This document shows, piece after piece, positions 1 to 8,248 of a stretch of 51,623 nucleotides of DNA (positions are counted from its first letter, which is position 1; the number at the start of each line of letters is the position of its first letter). Location: assembly GCA_017454325.1 (NCBI GenBank), contig JAFTDG010000078.1:1-51623 (forward strand). Direction: 5' to 3'. The stretch comes from Desulfovibrio sp. Lineage in GTDB: Bacteria; Desulfobacterota; Desulfovibrionia; Desulfovibrionales; Desulfovibrionaceae. The notes beneath the pieces are model-generated. The model had not been told where the DNA came from. It searched no databases and worked only from the letters and a program-made list of their open reading frames with translations. Made by a program: the position numbers and the translations under genes.

Positions 1-64
1 ATCCTATCGACGAAAATGCAGCAGCCATGTGCCGGCTTCAGTCAAGAAGTAACCGAGATACCCC

Positions 65-457
65 ATGACAAGCGACGTTGAAAATAGAGTTGTCCCGCCA
101 CTTCTGGAAAGCGAACGCCCCGGCAAAATGCTGCGTGGCCTGCGTTTGCGTGCTGGGATGACTCAAGCGCAGCTTGCCAGTGCCCTCGGCGTACCGCAAA
201 GCCGTATTTCGGCCTACGAAAATAACATCCGACCCATTCCCACAGAGAAGGCACGACAGTTGGCGAAAGTTTTACATAGTGTCTCTGAAAATTTTATCTC
301 CGTTGTTCTGTGGGAGAAATTTGATTATACCCAGTGGCAGCGCGAATATTTTGACAATGTTACGCCCGAGGAATTCGACGCCGCAGCGTTGGAATGGGCA
401 AGATCGCACCCAGGTATCAAAGGCAGCTACACGCCTGCAGACAAAGAGATATCCTGA
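65..457 (+). CDS. XRE/Cro-type helix-turn-helix regulator
   Basis: Small DNA-binding regulator of 130 aa. Residues about 22-75 form a classic HTH-XRE domain, with the recognisable segments RLRAGMTQAQLASALGVPQS and RISAYENNIRPIP. The C-terminal 50 residues are acidic and aromatic-rich and I do not recognise them. The ATG at 65 has only a weak upstream GAGA, and Met22 at 128 would still keep the HTH. A TATCGACGA element lies about 50 bases upstream, and further copies fill the gap before the restriction gene downstream. The simplest reading is an autoregulated repressor that also controls hsdR. An antitoxin of a HigA-like pair is the alternative, but no toxin is visible in the window. Confidence 0.85.
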   Translation: MTSDVENRVVPPLLESERPGKMLRGLRLRAGMTQAQLASALGVPQSRISAYENNIRPIPTEKARQLAKVLHSVSENFISVVLWEKFDYTQWQREYFDNVTPEEFDAAALEWARSHPGIKGSYTPADKEIS

Positions 458-714
458 TGGATGAGAAGCTCAGGGGGACATTTTGAGGCTTTGAATAGTC
501 GCGTCTGTAAAATCAATATGTTATATCGACGAGTTTTGCCCGAATTTAGGGCCGTTTTTGCAATTTCGTCGATAGAACTCGGACGATAGAATAAAATAAT
601 CAAGAATATCAATATATTTTATCGACGGTGCGTGCGGGAAGTTTCGCAAATTCTATCGACGAAAAAATGTAGGCATGATGACTGTCGTCCACAGTGCCAG
701 CATCAGGGAACTCC
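458..714. promoter_or_regulatory. AT-rich control region with repeated TATCGACGA elements before hsdR
   Basis: A non-coding gap of 257 bases between the XRE gene and hsdR. Copies of a TTCTATCGACGAA-like element lie at 523-533, 564-577 (inverted), 617-628 and 651-663, and a partial inverted copy at 581-594. One more copy lies at 3-16, before the regulator itself. The 20-base blocks at 512-531 and 608-627 form an imperfect direct repeat differing at two positions. The element has outer arms TTC and GAA separated by seven bases. I infer operators for the upstream XRE protein. No convincing -35/-10 pair could be fixed. Confidence 0.6.
512..627 (+). repeat. Imperfect direct repeat pair (512-531 and 608-627)
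   Basis: The two 20-base blocks share ATCAATAT, one variable base, TT, one variable base, then TATCGACG, and differ at only two positions. Their offset is 96 bases. Each contains the TATCGACG core found repeatedly in this gap, so the pair may be extended operators or a duplicated promoter unit. Confidence 0.6.
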
Positions 715-3700
715 ATGAACGGCTACACCGAAGACAAACTCGTACAGGAAACCACTGCCAACTTTCTCTGCAATGAGTTAGGTTGGAAATGTGTCTACGC
801 CTTCAATAAAGAGGATTTCGGCCCCGGCAGCCTGCTGGGACGAACGTCGGATACGGAAGTAGTGCTGGAGCGTTCGCTCAGGGATGCGCTGGAACGCCTG
901 AATCCCGGCCTGCCGGCGACGGCGTATGTCGATGCCCTGCGTGAACTGCATCCCACCAATACCACACAATCTCTGCTTGTCGCCAATAGGCAGCAGTATG
1001 CGCACATCCGCGAGGGCGTCGCTGTTTCTTTTCGCAATAGCAATGGCGAGGTTGTCAAACAGACATTGCGCGTTTTGGACTTCGACGATCCAGAAAACAA
1101 TGAGTTTTTGTGCATACGCGAATTGAAGGTCAAGGGCGATCTCTATGACTGCCGTCCCGACATCATGGGGTATGTCAACGGCCTGCCGCTAGTTTTCATG
1201 GAGCTCAAGAATGTCAGCCATGACATCCGCGTGGCTTATGACAAGAACTTCTGCCATTACCGCGACGCTATCCCCCAGCTTTTCCACCATAACGCCATTG
1301 TCATCTTCGGCAACGGCATAGAAGCAAGGGTGGGCTCCATTTCCAGCCGTTTTGAGCATTTTCAAGAGTGGAAGCGGCTGGATGAGGAGGAAGCCGGCGT
1401 AGTTAACATGGAAACATTGCTCAGAGGAGTGTGTTCAAGACGCAATCTGCTGGATATTGTGGAAAATTTCATTGTTTTCGACGAATCCGCCGGGCAGCCG
1501 CGCAAGATACTGGCTCGGAATCATCAATTTCTTGGCGTGAACCGTGCCATTGAGGCCGTGCGCCGGCGACGGGAAAGTCAGGGGCGGCTGGGCGTGTTCT
1601 GGCATACACAAGGTTCCGGCAAAAGCTATTCCATGGTCTTTCTGACGCGCAAGATCCGTCGCAGGCTGGGCGGCGCCTTTACCTTTCTCATCCTTACCGA
1701 CCGCGACGACCTAGACACCCAGCTCTACAAGACCTTTATGGGCTGCGGCGAGGCCGACAACAGCAGGGATCGCTGTCGCGCCCAGAGCGGTGAGGATCTC
1801 GCCGCACTGCTTGGGCAGCGTAAGGCGTATATTTTTTCACTCATCCAGAAGTTCAACCAAACAGTCCACCCCGAGCAACCATACACCACGCGGGACGATA
1901 TCATTGTCATTTCCGACGAGGCGCACCGCAGCCAGTATGGCGAACTGGCACTGAACATGCGCAATGCCCTGCCCAATGCAAGCTATCTTGGCTTCACGGG
2001 CACGCCCCTGCTCAATGGTGAGGAAGAAGGCCCAACGGAAAAGCTTTTTGGCGGTTATATTTCCACCTATGATTTCCAGCGCGCCGTGGAGGACGGAGCC
2101 ACTGTACCGCTCTATTATGAAGCGCGGGGTGAGAAGCTGGGCCTGGCCATAGGTGATTTGAATACGCGTATTGCAGAGGTACTGGAAAAGGTTGAGGTAT
2201 CAGATATCAATGTTCAGCAGCGGCTGGAACAGGAGCTGAAGCGGGACTATCATATCATTACCGCTAAAGAGCGGCTTGAAGGCATTGCTGACGATTTCGT
2301 TGAGCATTACTCCACCCGGTGGGAAAGCGGCAAGGCCATGCTGGTCTGCATCGACAAAATTACCTGCGTGCGCATGTATGATCTTATCATGGAACGCTGG
2401 AGCAGGAAGATTGCCGAATTGGAGGCTGCTTTGCCCCAGGCTGCGGACGAACAGGAAGAGCAGGAGCGGCTGCGGCAGATAGCGTGGATGCGCGAAACGC
2501 AAATGGCCGTGGTCGTCAGTGCGGAACAGGGAGAAATAGAAAAATTCAAAGCTCATGGTCTTGATATTGAGCCGCATCGCCGTCTTCTCAGGGAAGGCAT
2601 GGCCTTGCCTTCTGATATGCGCAATGAACCCCGCTACCACAATATGCAGCGTATGGATGTGGACGACGCCTTCAAGGCGGACGTCCACCCCTTCCGCGTG
2701 GCCATTGTTTGTGCCATGTGGCTTACGGGTTTTGACGTGCCGTCACTAGCAACGCTCTATCTGGATAAGCCCCTCAAGGCGCATACCCTTATGCAGACAA
2801 TCGCCCGCGCCAACAGGGTGCATGCGGGCAAGAGTAATGGTTTTATCGTGGATTACTGCGGCATTCTCAAAAACCTGCGCCAGGCATTGGCACGCTATGC
2901 CTCCACGAAGGATGAGGGACGCCTCGATGGCAGCGGTGGTGTGGATCCCACCATTCCTGACGGGCAGTTGCTGGAAGAACTGGAAAAGGCCATTGCCCTG
3001 GTGCGGGAATTTTTGCAGGAACGTCATGCACCGCTTGAAAATATCATGACAACTACGGGCTTTGCCCGCAATAAGGCTATTGCAGACGCCAAAGAGGCAG
3101 CTAATGATAATGACCGCACTCGCAAGCATTTTGAAGTTCTATGTCGTACAGTCTTTGTCAAATTCAAGGCGTGTCTGACCTTGGAAGGAGTAAATCGGTA
3201 TCGTGAAGCACATTCCGTTATTAGCCTGATCTATAACAGCTTGCAGGGTGACAAAGAACACGCGGACATCAGCGATATTATGCGGCAGCTGCAGGATGTA
3301 GTGAACGATGCCATTGTAACACAGACAACTGCTGATGCCGAAAAAACACTGACAGTTATTGATATTAGCACAATCAATTTTCAGCGACTGAAGGAAGAAT
3401 TTGCACGAAAATCAAGAAAGCACACAACTGTGTACAGTCTTAAAGACGCCGTGGAAAAGCGTTTACAACGCTTGCTTGTGCAAAATCCCTTGCGGACGGA
3501 TTTTCAGGAACACTACCAAAAGATTGTTAACGAGTATAATAAGGAAAAAGATCGCGCTGCCATTGAAAAAACTTTTGAAGACCTCATTAAATTCGATGCA
3601 ATGCTGACAGTAGAGGAAAGCAGAGCAGTCAGGGAAGGTCTGGATGAGGAATCCCTGGCCGTCTTTGACCTGCTCAAGAAAGAAAAGCTTTCCCCAGCAG

Positions 3701-3963
3701 AAATTAAGCATATCAAGGCTGTGGCCGTGCAACTGCTTGACGAACTCAAGCGGAACAAGCTGCGGATGGATCACTGGACAGAAAAAGAAGCCACACGGGC
3801 TGACGTGCGCAGCGCCATATATGACTATCTCTATGACGAAACAACAGGGCTTCCTGATGCGTATACTGATGACGAGATAAAGGATCGGACGGAATCCGTG
3901 TTTCGGCATATCGTACGGAATTATCCTGTACTGCCATCGCCAACATACAGCATGGCATCATAG
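715..3963 (+). CDS. hsdR: Type I restriction endonuclease subunit R
   Basis: Motor and nuclease subunit of a type I restriction-modification system. It needs HsdM and HsdS, which are not in the window and probably lie upstream. The protein has 1082 aa, normal for the family. The N-terminal nuclease core shows D149 followed by E163-L-K165 (PD-(D/E)xK type). The SF2 translocase has Walker A GSGKS at about 300-304, the DEAH box at 401-404, a GFTGTP motif III, and motif VI around QTIARANR. The C-terminal third is helical. I chose ATG 715 over the GTG at 694 because AGGGAA lies five bases upstream of 715 and the protein then begins MNGYTEDKLVQ, as in relatives. Expression is likely controlled by the repeated elements upstream. 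Confidence 0.95.
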   Translation: MNGYTEDKLVQETTANFLCNELGWKCVYAFNKEDFGPGSLLGRTSDTEVVLERSLRDALERLNPGLPATAYVDALRELHPTNTTQSLLVANRQQYAHIREGVAVSFRNSNGEVVKQTLRVLDFDDPENNEFLCIRELKVKGDLYDCRPDIMGYVNGLPLVFMELKNVSHDIRVAYDKNFCHYRDAIPQLFHHNAIVIFGNGIEARVGSISSRFEHFQEWKRLDEEEAGVVNMETLLRGVCSRRNLLDIVENFIVFDESAGQPRKILARNHQFLGVNRAIEAVRRRRESQGRLGVFWHTQGSGKSYSMVFLTRKIRRRLGGAFTFLILTDRDDLDTQLYKTFMGCGEADNSRDRCRAQSGEDLAALLGQRKAYIFSLIQKFNQTVHPEQPYTTRDDIIVISDEAHRSQYGELALNMRNALPNASYLGFTGTPLLNGEEEGPTEKLFGGYISTYDFQRAVEDGATVPLYYEARGEKLGLAIGDLNTRIAEVLEKVEVSDINVQQRLEQELKRDYHIITAKERLEGIADDFVEHYSTRWESGKAMLVCIDKITCVRMYDLIMERWSRKIAELEAALPQAADEQEEQERLRQIAWMRETQMAVVVSAEQGEIEKFKAHGLDIEPHRRLLREGMALPSDMRNEPRYHNMQRMDVDDAFKADVHPFRVAIVCAMWLTGFDVPSLATLYLDKPLKAHTLMQTIARANRVHAGKSNGFIVDYCGILKNLRQALARYASTKDEGRLDGSGGVDPTIPDGQLLEELEKAIALVREFLQERHAPLENIMTTTGFARNKAIADAKEAANDNDRTRKHFEVLCRTVFVKFKACLTLEGVNRYREAHSVISLIYNSLQGDKEHADISDIMRQLQDVVNDAIVTQTTADAEKTLTVIDISTINFQRLKEEFARKSRKHTTVYSLKDAVEKRLQRLLVQNPLRTDFQEHYQKIVNEYNKEKDRAAIEKTFEDLIKFDAMLTVEESRAVREGLDEESLAVFDLLKKEKLSPAEIKHIKAVAVQLLDELKRNKLRMDHWTEKEATRADVRSAIYDYLYDETTGLPDAYTDDEIKDRTESVFRHIVRNYPVLPSPTYSMAS

Positions 3964-4112
3964 AGAACCATTACGAGAGAGCTACTCCAAGGGTAAACTA
4001 TATGACGGTATTATTGACGGTATTCGCAGGGGTGATGGGATTAAAATCCTTTTTATATCACATAGTTAATGATATAGTCGTATAGCCCCCCTTGCTACCA
4101 CAAGTTTCTTGC

Positions 4113-4159
4113 TTAAGGCCCCTCAAAGACGCTAAGTCCTGAGGGGCTTAGCTTTTTTT
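4113..4159 (+). terminator. Rho-independent terminator after hsdR
   Basis: The arms TAAG-GCCCCTCA and TGAGGGGC-TTA pair around a 14-base loop and are followed by seven T. An alternative inner pairing, GCTAAG with CTTAGC, shares the same T run. It lies 150 bases after the hsdR stop. Confidence 0.75.
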
Positions 4160-4274
4160 AAGAACGTACACTGCCTATCCCTAGATTGAAATTGATAAGA
4201 TTATTGCTGAGATTGAGGGCTGAGGGGGCACATGAGCATTGAGGCGCGCGTTCTAAACAATGCTCTCTGCATGA

Positions 4275-4460
4275 GCCCGGGTGACATTGAGGGTATGGAA
4301 GTTGGTACCGTCAGGAGGGCAGCTGGTACATGAATATCTGTGCCGTGGCCTATGTACGACTTTGCCGGTCGGCGAGTCGACGTCGACAGTTAAGACCATG
4401 TTGTGGCATCAATCGCTAACAATCGCAGACAGCTACATTACTTCAGCTGGACAAGATTGA
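4275..4460 (+). pseudogene. Remnant of a tyrosine recombinase (integrase) C-terminus
   Basis: A 61-codon open frame preceded by a stop at 4272 and ending in TGA at 4458-4460. Its end reads TVKTMLWHQSLTIADSYI. This matches the last catalytic box of tyrosine recombinases, which typically reads VQxLLGHxSIxTTxxYxH. The histidine (4407-4409) and tyrosine (4434-4436) sit exactly nine residues apart, as in XerD and phage integrases. The usual glycine before the histidine is tryptophan, the arginine boxes are absent and there is no start. The relic lies 110 bases from the 3' end of tRNA-Glu, where an integrase would be expected. Homology is inferred by eye from a short motif. Confidence 0.5.
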
Positions 4461-4483
4461 AGCGGCGCACACAACCAGACAGA

Positions 4484-4517
4484 AACGGGGGTGAAAGTAA
4501 CACCTTTCACCCCCGTT
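4484..4517. terminator. Perfect 14-bp hairpin, likely terminator of tRNA-Glu transcript
   Basis: The arms AACGGGGGTGAAAG and CTTTCACCCCCGTT enclose a six-base loop. Read on the minus strand it follows tRNA-Glu and is succeeded by a short T-rich stretch (TTTCTGTC). The T run is poor, so termination is inferred. Confidence 0.5.
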
Positions 4518-4519
4518 CA

Positions 4520-4559
4520 AAGCTATTTACTCCGGATTTACCCCCGGGCTAAATAGCTT
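4520..4559. repeat. 10-bp inverted repeat between tRNA-Glu and the large hairpin
   Basis: AAGCTATTTA pairs with TAAATAGCTT across a 20-base spacer rich in C and G. Together with the hairpin at 4484-4517 it forms two successive stem-loops on the minus-strand transcript after tRNA-Glu. Confidence 0.55.
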
Positions 4560-4570
4560 CACCCCAAATT

Positions 4571-4646
4571 TGGCGTCACCAACGGGATTTGAACCCGTCT
4601 TAGCGGCTTGAGAGGCCGCCGTCCTAACCGGATAGACGATGGTGAC
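4571..4646 (-). tRNA. tRNA-Glu (anticodon CUC)
   Basis: A 76-base minus-strand cloverleaf with encoded CCA. The acceptor stem GTCACCA pairs with TGGTGAC, the discriminator is G, and the T-arm carries GTTCAAATC. The anticodon stem GCGGC/GCCGC encloses the loop CTCTCAA, giving anticodon CTC. The 5' part GTC..CATCGTCTA resembles E. coli tRNA-Glu. It lies downstream of bamA with its own promoter. Its 3' end faces the restriction and integrase-relic segment, consistent with use as an integration target. Confidence 0.96.
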
Positions 4647-4655
4647 ATCTGTTTA

Positions 4656-4684
4656 TTCATATATGGAGCCAACTGCGTTGTCAA
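4656..4684 (-). promoter_or_regulatory. Sigma-70 promoter for tRNA-Glu
   Basis: Minus strand: a perfect -35 TTGACA (4679-4684), a 17-base spacer and -10 TATGAA (4656-4661). It ends nine bases before the mature 5' end of the tRNA. Confidence 0.55.
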
Positions 4685-4749
4685 ATACTATTCATGAAAA
4701 ATTTTCCAAGCCGCCTCATCATGTAATCGTTTGGGGGGTAAAACAAATC

Positions 4750-4775
4750 GAGGCTGGCCTGTACAGGCCAGCCTC
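4750..4775 (-). terminator. Terminator of the lysS-bamA operon
   Basis: A perfect 26-base palindrome beginning GAGGCTGGCCTG. It lies 29 bases after the bamA stop on the minus strand and is followed by GATTTGTTTT. Confidence 0.75.
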
Positions 4776-4804
4776 ACAGCGCGTACATATGAAAATACTG
4801 GTGC

Positions 4805-7579
4805 CTAAAAGAATTGTCCCATGCTGAACTCAATGCGGCCTGGGCAGCGTTCGTCATCGTAGTCTCGTTCCAGAGGAATACCGTATGCAATGCGCAGGTC
4901 GCCCATGGGCGAACGCCACCGCAGTTCCAGACCGGTGGAATAGACGAAGTACTTATCCAACTTATTGCCCATGGTCTTGCTGTCGATATTGAAGCCCATA
5001 TCGAAGAAGGGCACGATAGCCAGGCCGATCTCTTTCTCAAATGTCCAGATGTATTCAAAGTTGGCCACGCCCATGCGGTCACCGCCGATGTGGTCTTTGC
5101 TGGAATAGCGGTAGTCACGCGGCGAAATATCCGAGTAAGAATAGCCGCGAATGGTGTCCATGCCACCTACCCAGAAACGTTCGAATACAGGTACGTTGTC
5201 GTTGGTATTTTGAAAAACACCGCCTAGACGAGCACGCACATGGAAGGTGTTTTCCGGGTTGAATGACCAGAATGCCTGCCAGTCGGCCACGGCCTTGATA
5301 AAGTTGTCTGTGCCACCCAGGCCGCCGCCGCCGTATTCAGCCCACAAGCGAGTGATTGTACCCCTGGTAGGCCGGTCCTTCTTGTCTGTAGTATCACGCA
5401 GAATGCGGCCGGAGACGGCACTTGTCCAGTTGACGCCCTTGTACTCCCGAATATAGGGCGAGGCGTCATCGTCCACATCGTACAGGGTGTACTGCTCCAG
5501 GCGATACGAGAGCCCAACGGTGGTAAATTCGCCTATGGGATAGGAGAAGCGCAAGGTGTCACCGATAGTATCCTTGGTGAAGGCGTCCCAGTAGTCACGA
5601 GTATAGTAGAGGTCGTCACCTATGGAGAGGTCTGTGTCGTACACGCGGGGGTTGGTAAAGGATAGTACGCCCGCCGTACGTCGCCAGGAGAAGAAGCCCT
5701 GAAGCTGCAGCCAGTAGCCACGGCCAAAGAGGTTCCGTTCCATAATGGAGGCGGAGACGCCCACATCGTAGTAGCTTGAATAGCCAATACCACCCATGAT
5801 GGCACCGGTGTTACCTTCCTTGACCTTGACCTTGAGGTCCACCTCATCCTCTTTTTCTGTGGGGATAAGCTCCATGTCAACGGCAGAGAAGTAACGCAGG
5901 CGGTTCAGGCGTTCGTTAGAGCGGCGCAGCTTGGCTCCCTCGTACATATCGCCGTCACCTAGGCGCATTTCACGAAGGATGACATTGTCACGAGTTTTGG
6001 TATTGCCTTCTACCGTGACACGACGGATAAAGACCTTCTGTTTTTTGTTGATCACATAGCCAACGTCAACTTGGTCGCTGCCGTCTTCCGCCTTCACCAC
6101 CTTGGTGTCTACTTCAGCAAAGGCGTAGCCGTAATCGGTATAAAAGTCTGTGAGCCGCTTGGTATCCTCCTGCATAACAGTGAGGGAGAAATACGTGTCT
6201 GACTTCTGCCAGTTGTCCATCTGCACCACTTCAAGCATTTTTTCTTCGCTGTCGATGACGTCCCCAGCAAAGACCACATTGCGAATGGAATAACGGGGCC
6301 CCTCATGTACCTTAAAGTTGATATAGATGCCGTCGTCGCGGTAGTCCACTTCGGGCGCAGCTACCTGTATATCCACGAATCCTTTGCTCAGGCCAAAGGC
6401 GGCAATAGCATTGGTGTCACGCTCCAGATACTCATCTTTGAGCACGCCAGAACCGGTCAGCCAGGAAAAAATCCCGCGGGTCTTGAGTGCCATGTATTTG
6501 TCCAGCTCACCACGGTCAAGCTTTTCTAGGCCATTGACGTTGACTTCCTTTATATAGAGCTTGCCGCCTTCTTTCACATTGAGCACGAGTACGGCTCCAC
6601 GCCCGTTTTGTCGCTCCTCTAGACGGTAATCAACCTTGGCGAGGTAAAAGCCTTCCTTGTGGTAGAGTTCGGTGATTTTCTGCAAGTCATCAGAAAGTAC
6701 CTGCTCGTTGAGTACACTGCCCGTCTTGGTTCCCATGGCAGCCAGCACATCTTCCTTGTCAATTTCGTCTGAACCTTCCACCACGATATTGTCGATACGG
6801 GGTTTTTCCTCTACGGTAAAAACCAGCACATTGCCCTCAAGAGTGGCCTGCACATCGCTGAAATAGCCCATTTCCCAAATGCGTTTTACTTCCTCATTGA
6901 TAGCAGTGGCATCTGGACTGTCGCCACGGCGGATGGAAAGACGCATAAGCACAGTATCCGGATCAAGCACCTTCATGCCGCGTACCTGTACATCGGCCAG
7001 GGCGCCGTGTGCAGTGGGGGATTGCATGGGCACAAGCGTTGCAGGAGCTTTAGATGCAGCACTGACCGCAGTCGTTTGACGGGCAGCGGTCACATCTTCT
7101 TGGGGGCGAACCATTCCTGCTGCCCGTTTGGCTAGGGTGTCAGCACACTCATTGAGCTGAGTTACGGCAGTGCGCTCAAATGTGGCCGGTACAGCAGCTC
7201 CTTCGGAGGTCGGGACGAGGCGCGTTTCCATGGTGAAACCATCACCCAGTTGGTCAAAGCGACCGTAAATGACCAGAGAAGCTCCGGCCTTGCGGCCGAG
7301 GAGTCTAGCTGTGACAAGGTCAATGCTTTCTCCATTGTGGCGTTGCAGATCGCGGGCCTCCTCCAGAGGTACGGTACGCATGCCATTGTGCTGCAACTGG
7401 GTGATGATGGACTGTGGCACGTTTTGGACAGCGTTAGGCATGGCCGGGCCGGCGTTGACCTGGAATGGCAGCACGAGCACAAGGGGCGCCTCGTCAGCTG
7501 GTGTCGGTTGTACGGCCAGAAGTAGTGCCAGAATCATACCGGCAATACAAAAGATCACGTTACACAAGAGTTTTTTCAT
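4805..7579 (-). CDS. bamA: Outer membrane protein assembly factor BamA with extra N-terminal domain
   Basis: Inserts beta-barrel proteins into the outer membrane. The protein has 924 aa, about 110-120 longer than E. coli BamA. Residues 1-28 are a signal peptide. Residues about 30-165 (beginning APLVLVLPFQVNAG) form an added domain that resembles TolB-N/CsgG-like periplasmic folds. Five POTRA-type repeats follow, then a C-terminal 16-strand barrel carrying the IRGY motif of loop 6 and ending in phenylalanine (FSMGQFF). The ATG at 7579 overlaps the end of lolD by 20 bases, so the two are translationally coupled. It is the last gene of the operon before a strong terminator. Confidence 0.95.
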   Translation of the reverse strand: MKKLLCNVIFCIAGMILALLLAVQPTPADEAPLVLVLPFQVNAGPAMPNAVQNVPQSIITQLQHNGMRTVPLEEARDLQRHNGESIDLVTARLLGRKAGASLVIYGRFDQLGDGFTMETRLVPTSEGAAVPATFERTAVTQLNECADTLAKRAAGMVRPQEDVTAARQTTAVSAASKAPATLVPMQSPTAHGALADVQVRGMKVLDPDTVLMRLSIRRGDSPDATAINEEVKRIWEMGYFSDVQATLEGNVLVFTVEEKPRIDNIVVEGSDEIDKEDVLAAMGTKTGSVLNEQVLSDDLQKITELYHKEGFYLAKVDYRLEERQNGRGAVLVLNVKEGGKLYIKEVNVNGLEKLDRGELDKYMALKTRGIFSWLTGSGVLKDEYLERDTNAIAAFGLSKGFVDIQVAAPEVDYRDDGIYINFKVHEGPRYSIRNVVFAGDVIDSEEKMLEVVQMDNWQKSDTYFSLTVMQEDTKRLTDFYTDYGYAFAEVDTKVVKAEDGSDQVDVGYVINKKQKVFIRRVTVEGNTKTRDNVILREMRLGDGDMYEGAKLRRSNERLNRLRYFSAVDMELIPTEKEDEVDLKVKVKEGNTGAIMGGIGYSSYYDVGVSASIMERNLFGRGYWLQLQGFFSWRRTAGVLSFTNPRVYDTDLSIGDDLYYTRDYWDAFTKDTIGDTLRFSYPIGEFTTVGLSYRLEQYTLYDVDDDASPYIREYKGVNWTSAVSGRILRDTTDKKDRPTRGTITRLWAEYGGGGLGGTDNFIKAVADWQAFWSFNPENTFHVRARLGGVFQNTNDNVPVFERFWVGGMDTIRGYSYSDISPRDYRYSSKDHIGGDRMGVANFEYIWTFEKEIGLAIVPFFDMGFNIDSKTMGNKLDKYFVYSTGLELRWRSPMGDLRIAYGIPLERDYDDERCPGRIEFSMGQFF

Positions 7580-8246
7580 ACAAGGTCCCCGCTTTCAGTT
7601 CTAGGGTCCTGTCCATGCCTGCGGCCAGTTCCCTATTATGCGTCACGACCACGAGGGTCATGCCCAACTCGCGGTTGAGATCATGCAAAAGCGCGCTTAC
7701 CTGCGCACCCGTCGCTTCATCCAGGTTGCCGGTGGGTTCGTCGGCCAGCAGTACGCGTGGTCTGAGAAGCACCGCACGGGCGATAGCCACCCGTTGGCGT
7801 TCACCACCGGAAAGTGTTGCAATTTTGCTTTCCATACGTGTTTCAAGCCCGACACGCTTCAGCATTTCACATGCATGAGGTTGCACCGCTTTGCGAGTAG
7901 CTCCACCGATGAGCGCCGGCATGATGACGTTTTCAAGTGCTGAAAATTCCGGCAGAAGATGGTGAAACTGGAACACAAAGCCCAGAGTGCGGTTGCGAAA
8001 GACTGCCTTCTGGTCGGGCGTCATGAGGGCCATGTCGCGGCCTTCAAAACATACTTTGCCTACACTCGGGCTGTCCAATGCACCCATGAGGTGCAGAAGG
8101 GTACTTTTGCCGGAACCGGAGGCACCGACAATGCCGAGCATCTCACCCGCATGCACATCCAAACAGATACTCTTGAAAATTTCAAGATCTCCACCTGGCA
8201 TGGAGAATGTTTTGCCAACAGTGCGGAAAGAGAATAGTTCTATCAT
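7560..8246 (-). CDS. lolD: Lipoprotein-releasing ABC transporter ATPase LolD
   Basis: ATPase that powers extraction of lipoproteins from the inner membrane for transfer to LolA. The protein has 228 aa. Walker A is GASGSGKST (41-49), the ABC signature LSGGERQ (145-151) and Walker B VLLADEP (165-171), and the H-loop histidine is in VVVTHN. It starts two bases after the lolE stop and overlaps bamA, so the trio is one coupled unit for outer membrane biogenesis. Confidence 0.95.
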   Translation of the reverse strand: MIELFSFRTVGKTFSMPGGDLEIFKSICLDVHAGEMLGIVGASGSGKSTLLHLMGALDSPSVGKVCFEGRDMALMTPDQKAVFRNRTLGFVFQFHHLLPEFSALENVIMPALIGGATRKAVQPHACEMLKRVGLETRMESKIATLSGGERQRVAIARAVLLRPRVLLADEPTGNLDEATGAQVSALLHDLNRELGMTLVVVTHNRELAAGMDRTLELKAGTLYEKTLV

Positions 8247-8248
8247 GG

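Larger units (their letters stand above)
3964..4570. other. Non-coding stretch between hsdR and tRNA-Glu
   Basis: About 600 bases with no intact gene. It contains the hsdR terminator (4113-4159), an integrase relic (4275-4460) and two strong hairpins (4484-4517 and 4520-4559). The 150 bases directly after hsdR hold nothing recognisable apart from a tandem GACGGTATT. Confidence 0.7.

Noticed and set aside
16..81. A 21-codon frame (MQQPCAGFSQEVTEIPHDKRR) overlapping the start of the XRE gene
   Set aside because: It may be a leader peptide or the end of a gene starting outside the window. There is no ribosome site and it is too short to decide.
694..714. GTG at 694 as the start of hsdR
   Set aside because: No ribosome site, whereas AGGGAA precedes ATG 715 and the family N-terminus begins there.
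3964..4112. Possible remnant gene just after hsdR
   Set aside because: No frame gives recognisable protein, and only a short tandem repeat is visible.
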